This document shows positions 44,540-53,199 of a DNA stretch of 57,052 bases, in pieces. The notes beneath the pieces were generated by a model that saw nothing but the letters and a program-made list of their open reading frames with translations, searched no databases and had not been told where the DNA came from. The DNA lies in assembly GCA_022826515.1 (NCBI GenBank), contig JAJDUT010000091.1, positions 1-57,052 of the forward strand, given 5' to 3'. Positions within the stretch are counted from its first letter, which is position 1; the number at the start of each line of letters is the position of its first letter. A program made the position numbers and the translations under genes. This DNA comes from Candidatus Latescibacterota bacterium (GTDB taxonomy: Bacteria; Latescibacterota; UBA2968; UBA8231).

Positions 44540-45654
44540 CGGCTCGACTGAGCTCGTCGAAGCCGTGGGTGCAGAGCGACGACTTGGGGCTCGCGCTCGG
44601 GGGTGCGCTTTCGCTACACACCATTGGCGCGCTCGCCCCCCAAGTGCGCGATCTCATCGCCGCACACCCACGCTCCGCGCTCCGCGCCGACTTGCGCCAA
44701 GTCGAACACCTCGACACGGCCGGGGCCGTCTTCCTGCGCGGCTTGCCCGACCTCGCCGGCTCCTTGGACAAGGAACTCCGCCTCGATGGGTTGCCCGTTC
44801 ACTTGCAGCCCGTTTTTGACTTTGCCGCGCCCGCGCCGCCGCCGGTGTCGCCCGCGCCGTCTCGCGTCGCTCTTGAACGCCTTGGCGCGTGGGTCCGCGC
44901 TTGGGGCGTCCGCGCTGCCGGTTTTCTCTACCTGATGGCCGACCTGAGCGTTTTTTCGGTTAGCTCCTTGTTTCGCCGCGAGCAGATTCGCCGGGGCAGC
45001 TTTGGCGAGCAAGCGTACGCGATTGGTGCGCAAGCGTTGCCGATCGTCGGGCTGATTCTCTTTCTCGTCGGCGCGGTTTCGGCCCTTCAGTCCGCGGCCC
45101 AACTCCGCCAGTTTGGGGCCGATATTTTCGTCGCCAATCTGCTGGGCATTGGGCTGACGCGCGAGTTGGGGCCGCTGATGACCGCGATCATGGTGTCTGG
45201 CCGCTCCGGGTCGGCCATTGCCGCGGAGGTCGCCACCATGAAGTTCACCGAGGAATTGGACGCCCTGCAGACTATGGGAATCGACCCGCTGCGCTTTGTG
45301 GTGGTGCCCAAGCTGTGGGCTATGGTCGTCTGCATGCCGCTTTTGACGGTCATGGCCAATTTCGTCGGCATCCTCGGCGGCACCTTCATTGGCGTCGTGT
45401 CGCTGGACATCCCGGCTACGGTGTTTCTCAACCAAGTCGCATCGTCGCTCTTTCTCAAGGATTTGCTCACTGGGCTGGTCAAAAGCGCGTCTTTTGCGTG
45501 GCTTATTACGATCATCTCGGTGCACCACGGCCTCAATTTTAGCGGTGGGGCCGAGGGCGTTGGCCGGGCGACGACTTCCGCGGTCGTGTCGTCGCTGTTT
45601 GGCATCATCGTCCTCGACGCCTTCTGGGGCATTATCTTTTATCTCAAATGGTAA
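44536..45654 (+). CDS. MlaE-family permease with N-terminal STAS domain
   Basis: A 372-residue inner-membrane permease. Residues ~1-95 form a STAS-like domain (LSLHTIGALAPQVRDLI, LRADLRQVEHLDTAGAVFLRGL). In E. coli the STAS protein MlaB is separate; here it is fused to the permease, as in several other phyla. The MlaE part (~115-372) has the hallmark GLTRELGPLMTAIMVSGRSGSAIAAEVATMKFTEELDALQTMGIDP. It works with the MCE protein and the next gene's ATPase. The start overlaps the barrel gene's stop. Confidence 0.9.
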   Translation: MTARLSSSKPWVQSDDLGLALGGALSLHTIGALAPQVRDLIAAHPRSALRADLRQVEHLDTAGAVFLRGLPDLAGSLDKELRLDGLPVHLQPVFDFAAPAPPPVSPAPSRVALERLGAWVRAWGVRAAGFLYLMADLSVFSVSSLFRREQIRRGSFGEQAYAIGAQALPIVGLILFLVGAVSALQSAAQLRQFGADIFVANLLGIGLTRELGPLMTAIMVSGRSGSAIAAEVATMKFTEELDALQTMGIDPLRFVVVPKLWAMVVCMPLLTVMANFVGILGGTFIGVVSLDIPATVFLNQVASSLFLKDLLTGLVKSASFAWLITIISVHHGLNFSGGAEGVGRATTSAVVSSLFGIIVLDAFWGIIFYLKW

Positions 45655-46394
45655 CTCGCGCTATCGACATCCAAAATCTCTGCGTGTCCTACGGCGAGAC
45701 GGTTGTTCTGCGCGGGATTGACGCGCACGTAGAAGAAGGGGAAATCGCCGTCGTGCTCGGTGGCAGTGGCTGCGGCAAGAGCACCTTGCTCAAGGCGATC
45801 ATCGGCTTGGTGCAACCCGCCTCGGGCCGCGTTGAAATCCTCGGCCAAGACGCGACCGCTCTCGGCGAGGAGGAGTTGGCGGCTCTGCGCAAGCGGCTGG
45901 GCGTGATGTTCCAATACGGCGCGCTGCTCAACTCGTTGACGGTTGAGCAAAACGTCGCCCTGCCCTTGGAAATGCACACGGACCTAGAGCGATCCTTGAT
46001 TGGAGAAATTGCGCGCACTCGCCTCGCCTCGGTGGGCTTAGGGCACGCCTGCGACCGCTATCCCGGCGAGTTGTCGGGCGGGATGCGCAAACGCGCTGCT
46101 CTGGCGCGGGCTATGGTCATGGACCCGGAGATTCTCTTCTGCGACGAGCCGGGCGCGGGTCTCGACCCGGTCACTGCGGCCGAGATCGACGCGCTGCTCC
46201 TCACGCTCAACCGCGAGTTGGGTATCACCATTGCCATTATTACTCACGAACTTCTCAGCATCGAGCGGCTCGACGGTCGCCTCATCATGCTGGACCAAGG
46301 CCAAGTGGCATTTACCGGCACGGTAGCCGAGGCCAAGTACGCGGAGCATCCGGTCGTCCGCTCTTTCTTTAACCCATCCGATTCGTCCGCATGA
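45648..46394 (+). CDS. MlaF-like ABC ATPase
   Basis: A 248-residue ATPase: Walker A GGSGCGKST (38-46), Q-loop near MFQYGALLNSLTVEQNV (typical MlaF sequence), signature LSGGMRKRAALARAM, Walker B ILFCDEPGAGLDPV and H-loop ITHE. The GMRKR signature variant is characteristic of the MCE-linked ATPase family. The start lies seven bases inside the permease gene and the stop overlaps folA by ATGA, so five MCE genes and folA are one transcript. Confidence 0.92.
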   Translation: MVTRAIDIQNLCVSYGETVVLRGIDAHVEEGEIAVVLGGSGCGKSTLLKAIIGLVQPASGRVEILGQDATALGEEELAALRKRLGVMFQYGALLNSLTVEQNVALPLEMHTDLERSLIGEIARTRLASVGLGHACDRYPGELSGGMRKRAALARAMVMDPEILFCDEPGAGLDPVTAAEIDALLLTLNRELGITIAIITHELLSIERLDGRLIMLDQGQVAFTGTVAEAKYAEHPVVRSFFNPSDSSA

Positions 46395-46906
46395 AAACCA
46401 TCATCATCGCCGCCCTGAGCGAGAACAGGGTCATTGGCCGCGACAACGCCATCCCGTGGCACTACCCGGCCGACATGAAGCACTTCCGCCGCGTCACGCG
46501 GGGCCACGCAGTCGTGGCCGGCCGCAAAACCTACGAGACTTTTCAGGTTCGTCCCTTGCCACAGCGCCTCAACTTCGTCCTCACCCGCAATCCGGACTAC
46601 GCGGTTGCCGAGGGCGTGGTTGTCTGCGCGAGTTTGGCCGAGGTTTTGCAGCGCGCCCGCGCCCACGGCAGCGAAAAACTCTTCGTGCTCGGGGGTGCCC
46701 AAGTCTATGCGCAGGCCCTGCCCTTGGCCGACGAAATGATCCTGACGCACCTGCCCATCGAAGTTGAGGGCGATGCGTACTTTCCGGCGTGGGACAAAGG
46801 CGAATGGAAGCTAGCGAACCAGCGCAGTGAAGGTGAGCTGATTTTTGCGAGCTATCGCCGCAAGAGATACATTTCGCAGACTTTTTTAAATAAAGATCCA
46901 AGGTGA
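46391..46906 (+). CDS. folA: Dihydrofolate reductase
   Basis: A 171-residue DHFR: IIIAALSENRVIGRDNAIPWHYPADMKHFRR (active-site Asp28 region with Trp22), GHAVVAGRKTYETF for the NADPH adenosine pocket, and EKLFVLGGAQVYAQALPLADEMILT. It reduces 7,8-dihydrofolate to tetrahydrofolate. It ends in SEGELIFASYRRKR plus a 12-residue tail that is unusual for DHFR. A second DHFR-like C-terminus, SEGELVFATYR, lies at 47949-47984 beyond the next gene, suggesting that insertion displaced the original 3' end. Confidence 0.9.
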   Translation: MKTIIIAALSENRVIGRDNAIPWHYPADMKHFRRVTRGHAVVAGRKTYETFQVRPLPQRLNFVLTRNPDYAVAEGVVVCASLAEVLQRARAHGSEKLFVLGGAQVYAQALPLADEMILTHLPIEVEGDAYFPAWDKGEWKLANQRSEGELIFASYRRKRYISQTFLNKDPR

Positions 46907-47940
46907 AGCAAAACGGCAACGCCATTGAAGCGCGTCTATGGGAAGCGGCCGACGAGTTGCGGGCGGAAATGCAGCGCTCGGCCCTAAACCTCTCCTACGA
47001 CGAGCAGCCAATGCCGGACATCAACCCGGACAAGCTGGACGTCCGGGTTGCGTCCGGGTTGTTTGCCGGGTTGCACGAGTGGAACGAGAACACGGCGGAA
47101 AACCTGAATTTGCTCACCCGCCATCAAGGGCGCGTTGTTCCAACCATTGGCGGCGTTCTCCTCTTTGGCACTGTGCGCGAACGCTACTTTTCGGATGCTT
47201 GGATTCAGTGTGGGCGATTTCGCGGTACGAACAAAGTGGCAATTCTGGACCAGCAGGATGTCCGCGACCATTTGCCATTGGCGTTGGAAAGAGCATTCGA
47301 TTTCGTCAAAAAACACGCGATGTGTTCTGCCGAGTTTGGCGACTTGCGCCGCAAGGATGTGTGGAATGTGCCGCTAGAGGGGATCCGAGAGGCGTTGACT
47401 AATGCCATCGTCCACGCGGATTACTCGCAGATAGGATCGCCGATTCGCGTGGCGATTTTTGACGATCGGATCGAAGTTGAGAATCCCGGCCTCTTGATGT
47501 CAGGAATGACGATCGATAATATCCGAGAGGGCGTGTCAATGCTCCGGAATCGCGTGATCGGCAGGGTATTCAAAGAGTTGGATTTAATCGAACAGTGGGG
47601 CAGTGGCTTCCAGCGCATGGTGGATTCCTGCCAAGCGATACATTTGCCTGAACCGGTATTTGAGGAGCTCGGCTATCACTTTCGCGTGATATTTCCCTTG
47701 TTACGTCAGGATGAGGGAGTTGAGAATCCCATTGAGTTGCAAATTCTCGAATGTCTTGCTCGATACGAAGCGGAGGGCGGTGCATCCATGAAACAACTCG
47801 TCGAATGGACTGGCTTAGTTGATCGCTCTGTTCGTAGGCATCTCGCCCGCCTCATCAAGGCCGGACAAATCGTTATGATCGGCAAGAGCACGTACGATCC
47901 CAACAAGCGATACTTGCTTGTGAAAAGGGAAAGCGAATGA
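46903..47940 (+). CDS. ATP-binding protein of the COG2865/HATPase_c_4 type with an HsdM-like N-terminus
   Basis: A 345-residue protein. Residues ~30-280 match the central and ATPase part of COG2865 regulators: IGGVLLFGTVRERYFSDAWIQCGRF, then EGIREALTNAIVHADYSQIGSPI with a GHKL-type N box, and FDDRIEVENPG. A winged helix (~280-345) follows. The usual N-terminal AlbA_2/Schlafen-like domain is absent. Instead the first ~22 residues (GNAIEARLWEAADELRA) resemble the start of HsdM methyltransferases. The gene therefore looks like a chimera. It starts with GTG overlapping the folA stop, with no good RBS. Its role is probably defunct or regulatory. Confidence 0.65.
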   Translation: MKQNGNAIEARLWEAADELRAEMQRSALNLSYDEQPMPDINPDKLDVRVASGLFAGLHEWNENTAENLNLLTRHQGRVVPTIGGVLLFGTVRERYFSDAWIQCGRFRGTNKVAILDQQDVRDHLPLALERAFDFVKKHAMCSAEFGDLRRKDVWNVPLEGIREALTNAIVHADYSQIGSPIRVAIFDDRIEVENPGLLMSGMTIDNIREGVSMLRNRVIGRVFKELDLIEQWGSGFQRMVDSCQAIHLPEPVFEELGYHFRVIFPLLRQDEGVENPIELQILECLARYEAEGGASMKQLVEWTGLVDRSVRRHLARLIKAGQIVMIGKSTYDPNKRYLLVKRESE

Positions 47941-47990
47941 GCGGCTACAGCGAAGGCGAGTTGGTTTTTGCGACGTATCGCCCGCCGCTG
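47940..47990 (+). pseudogene. Displaced folA-like 3' end
   Basis: Right after the COG2865-type gene the bases encode S-G-Y-S-E-G-E-L-V-F-A-T-Y-R, matching the C-terminus of the intact folA (RSEGELIFASYR at 46825-46860). About 27 of 33 bases agree in the aligned codons. There is no start codon, so it is a remnant. Confidence 0.55.
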
Positions 47991-48086
47991 AGGAGGTGCA
48001 TAAAACCCGTCCTTTGGGGTTTGATTATAAGGACAGGCGGTGTACATTCACTTTTTTAAGTTACCTCATCAAAGGAGGAGACTATC

Positions 48087-48818
48087 ATGAAACGCAGCCT
48101 TTCTTTTTTATTCGTCCTAATCCTGTGGGCTTTGCCCGCCGCTAGCGAGGACGGCCTGCTGGGTACCTGGGAAGGTACTGAGGAAGGAGTCGTCGGGTTT
48201 GGCAGAGTCGAAGAAGACGGCACCTTCCACCGCGAAACGCTAGAGGGCGAAACTATCTTCCGGGCAATCTTTGCAGAAGATAACTCTTGCCAATTTGAAA
48301 CTGAGATGCGTTTCGTCGACGTCGACGGCTTCGCGATACTGTTGTTCGCACTAGCAGGAGATCCCCATTTGGTGGACGTCCTCAACGCAGCGGATTCGAC
48401 TATCAACTTAGATGCCTTGCGTCAGCGAGCCATTGATGCAATCGCAAGTCCGCATGGGTATTCGATGACTTTTGCCTTTATGGGTACCTATAGCACCGAA
48501 GGCAACAGCTTGCGGATGGATTTTGACGAAATTGATCTGTACTTGGGCGATACCGAGGCGGTCGAGTTCTTTATCAGTTTCTTTGCTGAGGCACTCGGCT
48601 CGGACGACCTACCCGACGATTTAGTGGAAAGAATTACTTCCCACTTCGGCGGCACGCCTGAACGGGGCTCGACTGTCGCTGCTGCTTTCTCAAGCGACAG
48701 CGTCAATCTATCCTTTCCGTATCCAGACGGCTCGATCGACACCTTCGCGCTTACCCGCGTTCCCAGCCCCACAGCCGTGGCACCTATTAGTTGGGGAGAC
48801 CTAAAAGATAGATGGTAG
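48087..48818 (+). CDS. Secreted hypothetical protein with C-terminal SWG-LK tail
   Basis: A 243-residue exported protein with signal peptide MKRSLSFLFVLILWALPAAS. The mature part begins GLLGTWEGTEEGVV and continues with a GTYSTEGNSLRMDF segment, reminiscent of lipocalin-like or META-like stress domains, though no family is certain. It ends PTAVAPISWGDLKDRW, close to the end of the unrelated secreted protein at 1565-2467. RBS AAAGGAGGAGACTATC is very strong. The leader has two mutually exclusive small hairpins near 48005-48035. Confidence 0.65.
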   Translation: MKRSLSFLFVLILWALPAASEDGLLGTWEGTEEGVVGFGRVEEDGTFHRETLEGETIFRAIFAEDNSCQFETEMRFVDVDGFAILLFALAGDPHLVDVLNAADSTINLDALRQRAIDAIASPHGYSMTFAFMGTYSTEGNSLRMDFDEIDLYLGDTEAVEFFISFFAEALGSDDLPDDLVERITSHFGGTPERGSTVAAAFSSDSVNLSFPYPDGSIDTFALTRVPSPTAVAPISWGDLKDRW

Positions 48819-48826
48819 TATAACGC

Positions 48827-50011
48827 ATGTTCAAACAACTAACGATGGCGCCGGCCGACCCCATCATGGGGTTGAGCGCGGCGTTCAAGAGCAATGAGAA
48901 TCCAAACAAAATCAACCTGAGTGTTGGCGTTTATCAGGATGCGAGCGGCCAGACGCCGGTTTTGGCGGCAGTGCAAACGGCGCAGGAGCGCGTGTTAGCC
49001 GCGGAAAAGACCAAGAGCTATTTGAGCATTGAGGGCAGCGCGGAGTACGGCGCTGCCGTGCGAGAGCTGATTTTGGGCGTTGGGCACGAGGCGGCCGAGC
49101 GCGCCATCACCGTGCAAAGCCCCGGCGGCACGGGAGCCTTGCGCCTAGCTGGCGATTTCCTCGCCCAGAACCTAGACGACCGGCCTATATGGATAAGCGA
49201 GCCGACTTGGGCCAATCACCCCAAGATTTTTGCCTCGGCTGGCCTACAGGTCGAGACCTATCCCTATTTCGACGGCGGTACCAATAGCATCGACGCCGAC
49301 GCCTTGCTCTCCGCGCTCGGGCAAATTCCCTCCGGCCACGTGGTGCTGCTGCACGGCTGTTGCCACAACCCCACCGGCTGCGACCCCACCCCGGACACTT
49401 GGCGGCAGATTGCTGAGGTCATCGCCGAGCGCGGCCTGTTGCCCTTAGTCGATTTTGCCTATCAGGGGTTTGGCGACGGGTTGGACGAGGACGCGACGGG
49501 CCTGCGGGCAATCTGCGACACGGGCTGTGAGCTTTTAGTGGCCAGTTCCTTTTCCAAGAACTTCGGCCTGTACAACGAGCGCGTCGGTGCCCTGACTTTG
49601 ATCGGTGCGGACGCGGACGCCGCGGAAAGGGCCTTGAGTCACCTCAAAATCGCCGCGCGCACCAGCTACTCCAATCCCCCGGCCCACGGCGCGGCCATGG
49701 TCTGCGAAATCCTCGGCGATGCGGTGCTGCGCCGCCAATGGGAAGGGGAATTAGCCCAGATGCGCGAGCGGATCAATCGCGTGCGTCAACGCCTCGTCGC
49801 ACGGCTCAACGAGCAGGGCGTGGAGCGCGACTTCTCGTTTATCGAGCGGCAGCGGGGGATGTTCTCTTTTTCGGGCTTGAATGCCGAGCAGGTCGAGGTG
49901 CTGCGGGAGCAATACGCGATCTACATTGTCGCGGGAGGGCGCATCAACGTCGCCGGCCTGACCGAGGACAACCTCGATTACTTCTGCTCTTCGGTGGCTG
50001 CGGTTTTGTAG
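48827..50011 (+). CDS. Aspartate/aromatic aminotransferase (class I, TyrB/AspC type)
   Basis: A 394-residue fold-type I PLP enzyme: NPTG (181-184), DFAYQGFGDG (Asp209, Tyr212) and the PLP lysine in SSFSKNFGLYNERVG (Lys244), as in aspartate and tyrosine aminotransferases. The opening MAPADPIMGLSAAFK and NLSVGVYQD are typical of this subgroup. It transfers an amino group between aspartate or aromatic amino acids and 2-oxoglutarate. The RBS is weak and it lies eight bases after the secreted protein gene, so it may be translated from that transcript. Its TAG stop lies in the palindromic repeat. Confidence 0.92.
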   Translation: MFKQLTMAPADPIMGLSAAFKSNENPNKINLSVGVYQDASGQTPVLAAVQTAQERVLAAEKTKSYLSIEGSAEYGAAVRELILGVGHEAAERAITVQSPGGTGALRLAGDFLAQNLDDRPIWISEPTWANHPKIFASAGLQVETYPYFDGGTNSIDADALLSALGQIPSGHVVLLHGCCHNPTGCDPTPDTWRQIAEVIAERGLLPLVDFAYQGFGDGLDEDATGLRAICDTGCELLVASSFSKNFGLYNERVGALTLIGADADAAERALSHLKIAARTSYSNPPAHGAAMVCEILGDAVLRRQWEGELAQMRERINRVRQRLVARLNEQGVERDFSFIERQRGMFSFSGLNAEQVEVLREQYAIYIVAGGRINVAGLTEDNLDYFCSSVAAVL

Positions 50012-50061
50012 GGGCGGTTGAATACCTCGAATCCAGAAGGCGACTGGCCGGTTGCCCCTAC
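50008..50061. repeat. GTAGGGGC/GCCCCTAC inverted repeat supplying two stop codons
   Basis: GTAGGGGC (50008-50015) and GCCCCTAC (50054-50061) are inverted copies 38 bases apart. The TAG in the left arm ends the aminotransferase gene and the TAG in the right arm (minus strand) ends the convergent lipoprotein gene. This is the most diverged of the three repeats in the window. Confidence 0.6.
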
Positions 50062-51122
50062 TGCACGGAAAAACTCAGGGCGCGCACTAGTAAGGGGGAG
50101 CCGGTGAGGATTTCCGCTTGGCTCGACAGGGTGTTGCCGTCGTCGTACACGATGGTTTCTGGCTGGCCTAGGAAAATATCCTCGTCGCCGCGCAAAACCG
50201 CGATGGGTTCAGGGCGCTGGAGAAATTCGATCAGCGTCTGATCGAGCATTTCCAGCCCAGCGAAGCGGTTTATCTGGCCATCGCGGACAAGTATGGCGAA
50301 TTGCTCGTAGAACGGCCCGGCGTTTTCGGCCAATAGCTGCGGCCCGGCGAGGAAGTACAGGGTATAGACTTGATCGAGTTCGTTGAAGGTAATCCAATCG
50401 TTCTCGCCGGGGGCGTATTGGACGATGTCCGAATAGACGAATTGTTCGTCAAACACGGTCTCTAACGCGCCGTCAGACCTACACAAAAAGGCGTGGACTT
50501 CGGCGTCGCGGCTTAGCTTGAAGCGCAGTTGCAGTTGGTCGCCTTGTTGCAATTGCACGCCCTCTGCTAGTTCTACTACTTGGGCGACGCCTCCTTCTTC
50601 GCGTTTGGCAATCAGGTGCAAATCCACTTCAATCGGCCCATGACTCGCGTCGGTTCCAAGCTCGCGCGAGGCGAGTTCATGGAGCACGTCCCGCTCCAAG
50701 ATGCGGGTCGTGCGAGCTGCCATTAGCTCGCCGCTTTCTCGCTCGACTAAGAACATCCGCACGTACATCCACGGAGCGTCTGCTTCGAGCCGTCCGCCCA
50801 ATGCGAGCGCAGCGCTTCCCCCTTGCTTTAGGCCCACTAATTCCTCGCCGCGCCAACGCTTGCCGGTCGTATCGACCAGCCCCACCGCGACCTCGGTCTT
50901 CATCAGTGCAGACAGCAAGTAGTCGTCGAGCACCTTGGTCTCCTCGGTCTGCACGCCAGCGGGGTCGCGCAAGCCCAGCCAATCAACCTCGCCCTCTTGG
51001 GCTTCGGCGATTGCCACGAGGTCTTGGGCCGCAGCCGCTAGTTGACGGCCTTGATCGCGCCCGCCGATAAAGGGTACACAGCCGCCAAGCAAGAGTGAGA
51101 GTGCAATCGCCAATCCAGCCAT
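50058..51122 (-). CDS. Lipoprotein with DUF4384-like domain
   Basis: A 354-residue lipoprotein with lipobox LLGGC near residue 15. The N-terminal part (~25-165) resembles envelope proteins that assemble on the outer membrane (ALGGRLEADAPWMYVRMFLVERESGEL). Residues ~190-310 match DUF4384-type domains (VQLQQGDQLQLRFKLSRDAEVHAFLCRSDGALETVF). It starts one base after the glycosyltransferase stop, so both are in one operon. The function is unknown. Confidence 0.7.
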   Translation of the reverse strand: MAGLAIALSLLLGGCVPFIGGRDQGRQLAAAAQDLVAIAEAQEGEVDWLGLRDPAGVQTEETKVLDDYLLSALMKTEVAVGLVDTTGKRWRGEELVGLKQGGSAALALGGRLEADAPWMYVRMFLVERESGELMAARTTRILERDVLHELASRELGTDASHGPIEVDLHLIAKREEGGVAQVVELAEGVQLQQGDQLQLRFKLSRDAEVHAFLCRSDGALETVFDEQFVYSDIVQYAPGENDWITFNELDQVYTLYFLAGPQLLAENAGPFYEQFAILVRDGQINRFAGLEMLDQTLIEFLQRPEPIAVLRGDEDIFLGQPETIVYDDGNTLSSQAEILTGSPLLVRALSFSVQ

Positions 51123-51123
51123 G

Positions 51124-52833
51124 TCACTTCTCCAGTCGTCGCAAAACGGGCAACAGCATATCCTCGGCCACGCGCTCCCAACTCATCTTCTGGGCCGCGG
51201 CATAGCCTTCGGCAAGCAGCTTTTTGCGGCCGGCCGCGTCTGTGGATAACTGGTCGGCCAAGGCGCTGGCCACCACCTGACTTTGCAATGCTTCGGCCTG
51301 CGTGCGTTCGCGCGCACCAATCGGCTGGTCGGCGCGGTCGGCTGCGTCGAGTTGGGTATAGGCTCCCTCGATAAAGCCGTCCAATCCCGATTCACCTGCC
51401 GTTTGTCGCACAAAGCCGCGGCAACCGCACACATCGCTGACCACGCTGATGGTGCCCGAGCTCAAGCACTCGACTTGGGAGATGCCAAAAGGCTCGTAAA
51501 TCGACTGCCCGAACTCCGCGTCACTGCCCCGGCGCAAATCGGCAAACTCTGCGTCGGCTGGCAGGAACGCGCCGCAGCTTTGCTGGTCCCAGCCGAATTG
51601 GTTGACGAAAAGCGCCTTGACGGCACGGGTGCGCGCATTAAAGGCCCGCACTAAAAGGTCGAACTTCAGTTCGCCGCTGCTGAGGTCGCTCCCCCCCTCG
51701 CGATGGACCAGCGGCCAACCGTACGCGACCATGCGCTGGACGTCCTCGGGGTCGCGGCGGCCGGTCTCGGTCGCCAACGCGATAAATAGCGCCCGTTGCC
51801 CGCGTTCCTCCAAGTGGTGTTCGAGGTGTTCGAGCACCAGCAAATCGCGCCACAAGCCCTTGCTCTCGACTAGGCGGGCGACGTGGGTGAAGATCAGGTC
51901 TGGGGTCCAACCTAAGAGCGCGGATACGCTGGCCTGCACTTTTTGCCGCGCTGCCTCGCGTTCGGCTGAGGACAACTCGGCGGTCGGTACGCCGTTATAG
52001 ACAAGGTCAATGGGACAAGCGGCGAATTCCGGCCCGAGAAAGCGCAACTCCTCCTCCACCCAATCGCCGACGGCGAGGACGGCGTCGAGACGATAGGCTT
52101 GGCTGACGAGGGCGTGTTTGAAATAGCCGTCTTGCGAGCCGAATAGCTCGTCGATGTACTGGCCGTTTGCGCGCGCTTGGCGCAGCGCATTGTAAAAGGC
52201 AATGTCGCGCCCGGGCCGCTCCTCCACCAAGGGTCGCACGGTGGCTACTTCGTGCGCGTAGAACAGGGTTTTGCACGCCGCATCGCTCAGCAGGGCTTTG
52301 AAGGCGGTACCTAGCCCCATGAATTCATGCGCTAATAGCAAGAAGGGCGCGTCTCCGACTAGGGAGCGCACGGCCGCGAAACCCGGCTCGGCCAAGCGCA
52401 GGTATTGCTCGTATTCCCAGTGGTGCTCGTAGCGGTGCGATTCGAGGCCCAAGTGGAGGAATAGGTCGCGCTTGAATCCGTTCAGACGTTCGGGCGGGTG
52501 GGTCACATCTACCAGCAGAACCTCGGGCTCGGCGCGGCGTCCGTCTTGGGTTAGCAAGCGCCGGCCATAGACTAGTCGCACGCCAAACTTTCGCTCGACC
52601 GCGCTGAGCTGGTCGGCGACGTCGGCGGCGCGGATGCTACGGCTGGCGTCGTAGAGGATCTCGCCGTCTGGGCCGAGCGGTTGGGCACTGTCTGGATCGG
52701 TTAAGGGGCCGAGCAGGATGGTGCGCTGGCAATGGGCTTGGTAGCTGCGGGCGGTGATCAGGCCGCGCAGAACCGTGCCGATGCCACCGGCTTGCTGCAC
52801 GGCTTCGTGCGTGACGTGGACGAGCGTGGCCAT
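51124..52833 (-). CDS. Glycogen-synthase-like glycosyltransferase (GT-B fold)
   Basis: A 569-residue two-domain GT-B enzyme. The N-terminal half opens MATLVHVTHEAVQQAGGIGTVLRGL, where GGIGTVL is the sugar-nucleotide-binding analogue of the KTGGL loop of glycogen synthase. The C-terminal half has VYNGV, THVARLVESKGLWRDL, and EPFGISQVECLSSGT, the nucleotide-sugar site of GT4/GT5 enzymes. It is longer than bacterial GlgA (~480). Its sugar product is unknown. It sits with the DUF4384-like lipoprotein in an operon. Confidence 0.82.
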   Translation of the reverse strand: MATLVHVTHEAVQQAGGIGTVLRGLITARSYQAHCQRTILLGPLTDPDSAQPLGPDGEILYDASRSIRAADVADQLSAVERKFGVRLVYGRRLLTQDGRRAEPEVLLVDVTHPPERLNGFKRDLFLHLGLESHRYEHHWEYEQYLRLAEPGFAAVRSLVGDAPFLLLAHEFMGLGTAFKALLSDAACKTLFYAHEVATVRPLVEERPGRDIAFYNALRQARANGQYIDELFGSQDGYFKHALVSQAYRLDAVLAVGDWVEEELRFLGPEFAACPIDLVYNGVPTAELSSAEREAARQKVQASVSALLGWTPDLIFTHVARLVESKGLWRDLLVLEHLEHHLEERGQRALFIALATETGRRDPEDVQRMVAYGWPLVHREGGSDLSSGELKFDLLVRAFNARTRAVKALFVNQFGWDQQSCGAFLPADAEFADLRRGSDAEFGQSIYEPFGISQVECLSSGTISVVSDVCGCRGFVRQTAGESGLDGFIEGAYTQLDAADRADQPIGARERTQAEALQSQVVASALADQLSTDAAGRKKLLAEGYAAAQKMSWERVAEDMLLPVLRRLEK

Positions 52834-52986
52834 TGTAGAGTCGAATCAAAGAAGAAAGTTAGTTAGATGATCCACTACCTAGCCGCCGCGTCGTCTTGAT
52901 TGTCTTTACGACTCCTCACTTGCCGCTACCAAACTGTGAGTTAAAGATGTGGAGAGCCTGTTCGTGCAGTTCATATATAATTCATT

Positions 52987-53199
52987 TCAGGGACTTACTG
53001 GATCTCCACACATAATCCTCTGTAATAAGTGTGGTTCGTCTTCAAGGAAGGGCTGGAGACGGGGATCGTTCTGAACTTGATCTGCTAGAGAACCTCCACG
53101 TTTCTCTTCCTGCCTGATGAAGGCAATAATTTGCCGAGTTGCCCACTGCACTGCACCGCTATCCACTCGTCCTGGGTTAGTAGAATCGTCCACGTTCAA
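52987..53199 (-). other. Out-of-frame C-terminal part of the TIR protein
   Basis: An open frame in another phase continues sensibly from the TIR gene: after the TIR frame ends GRFY-stop, the +1 frame reads N-P-G-R-V-D-S-G-A-V-Q-W-A-T-R-Q-I-I-A-F-I-R-Q and ends GDPVSP. The helical sequence fits a C-terminal module. It overlaps the end of the TIR frame and has no RBS. It is either the remainder of a frameshifted gene or a product of programmed shifting at TAC-TAA-C. Confidence 0.55.
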
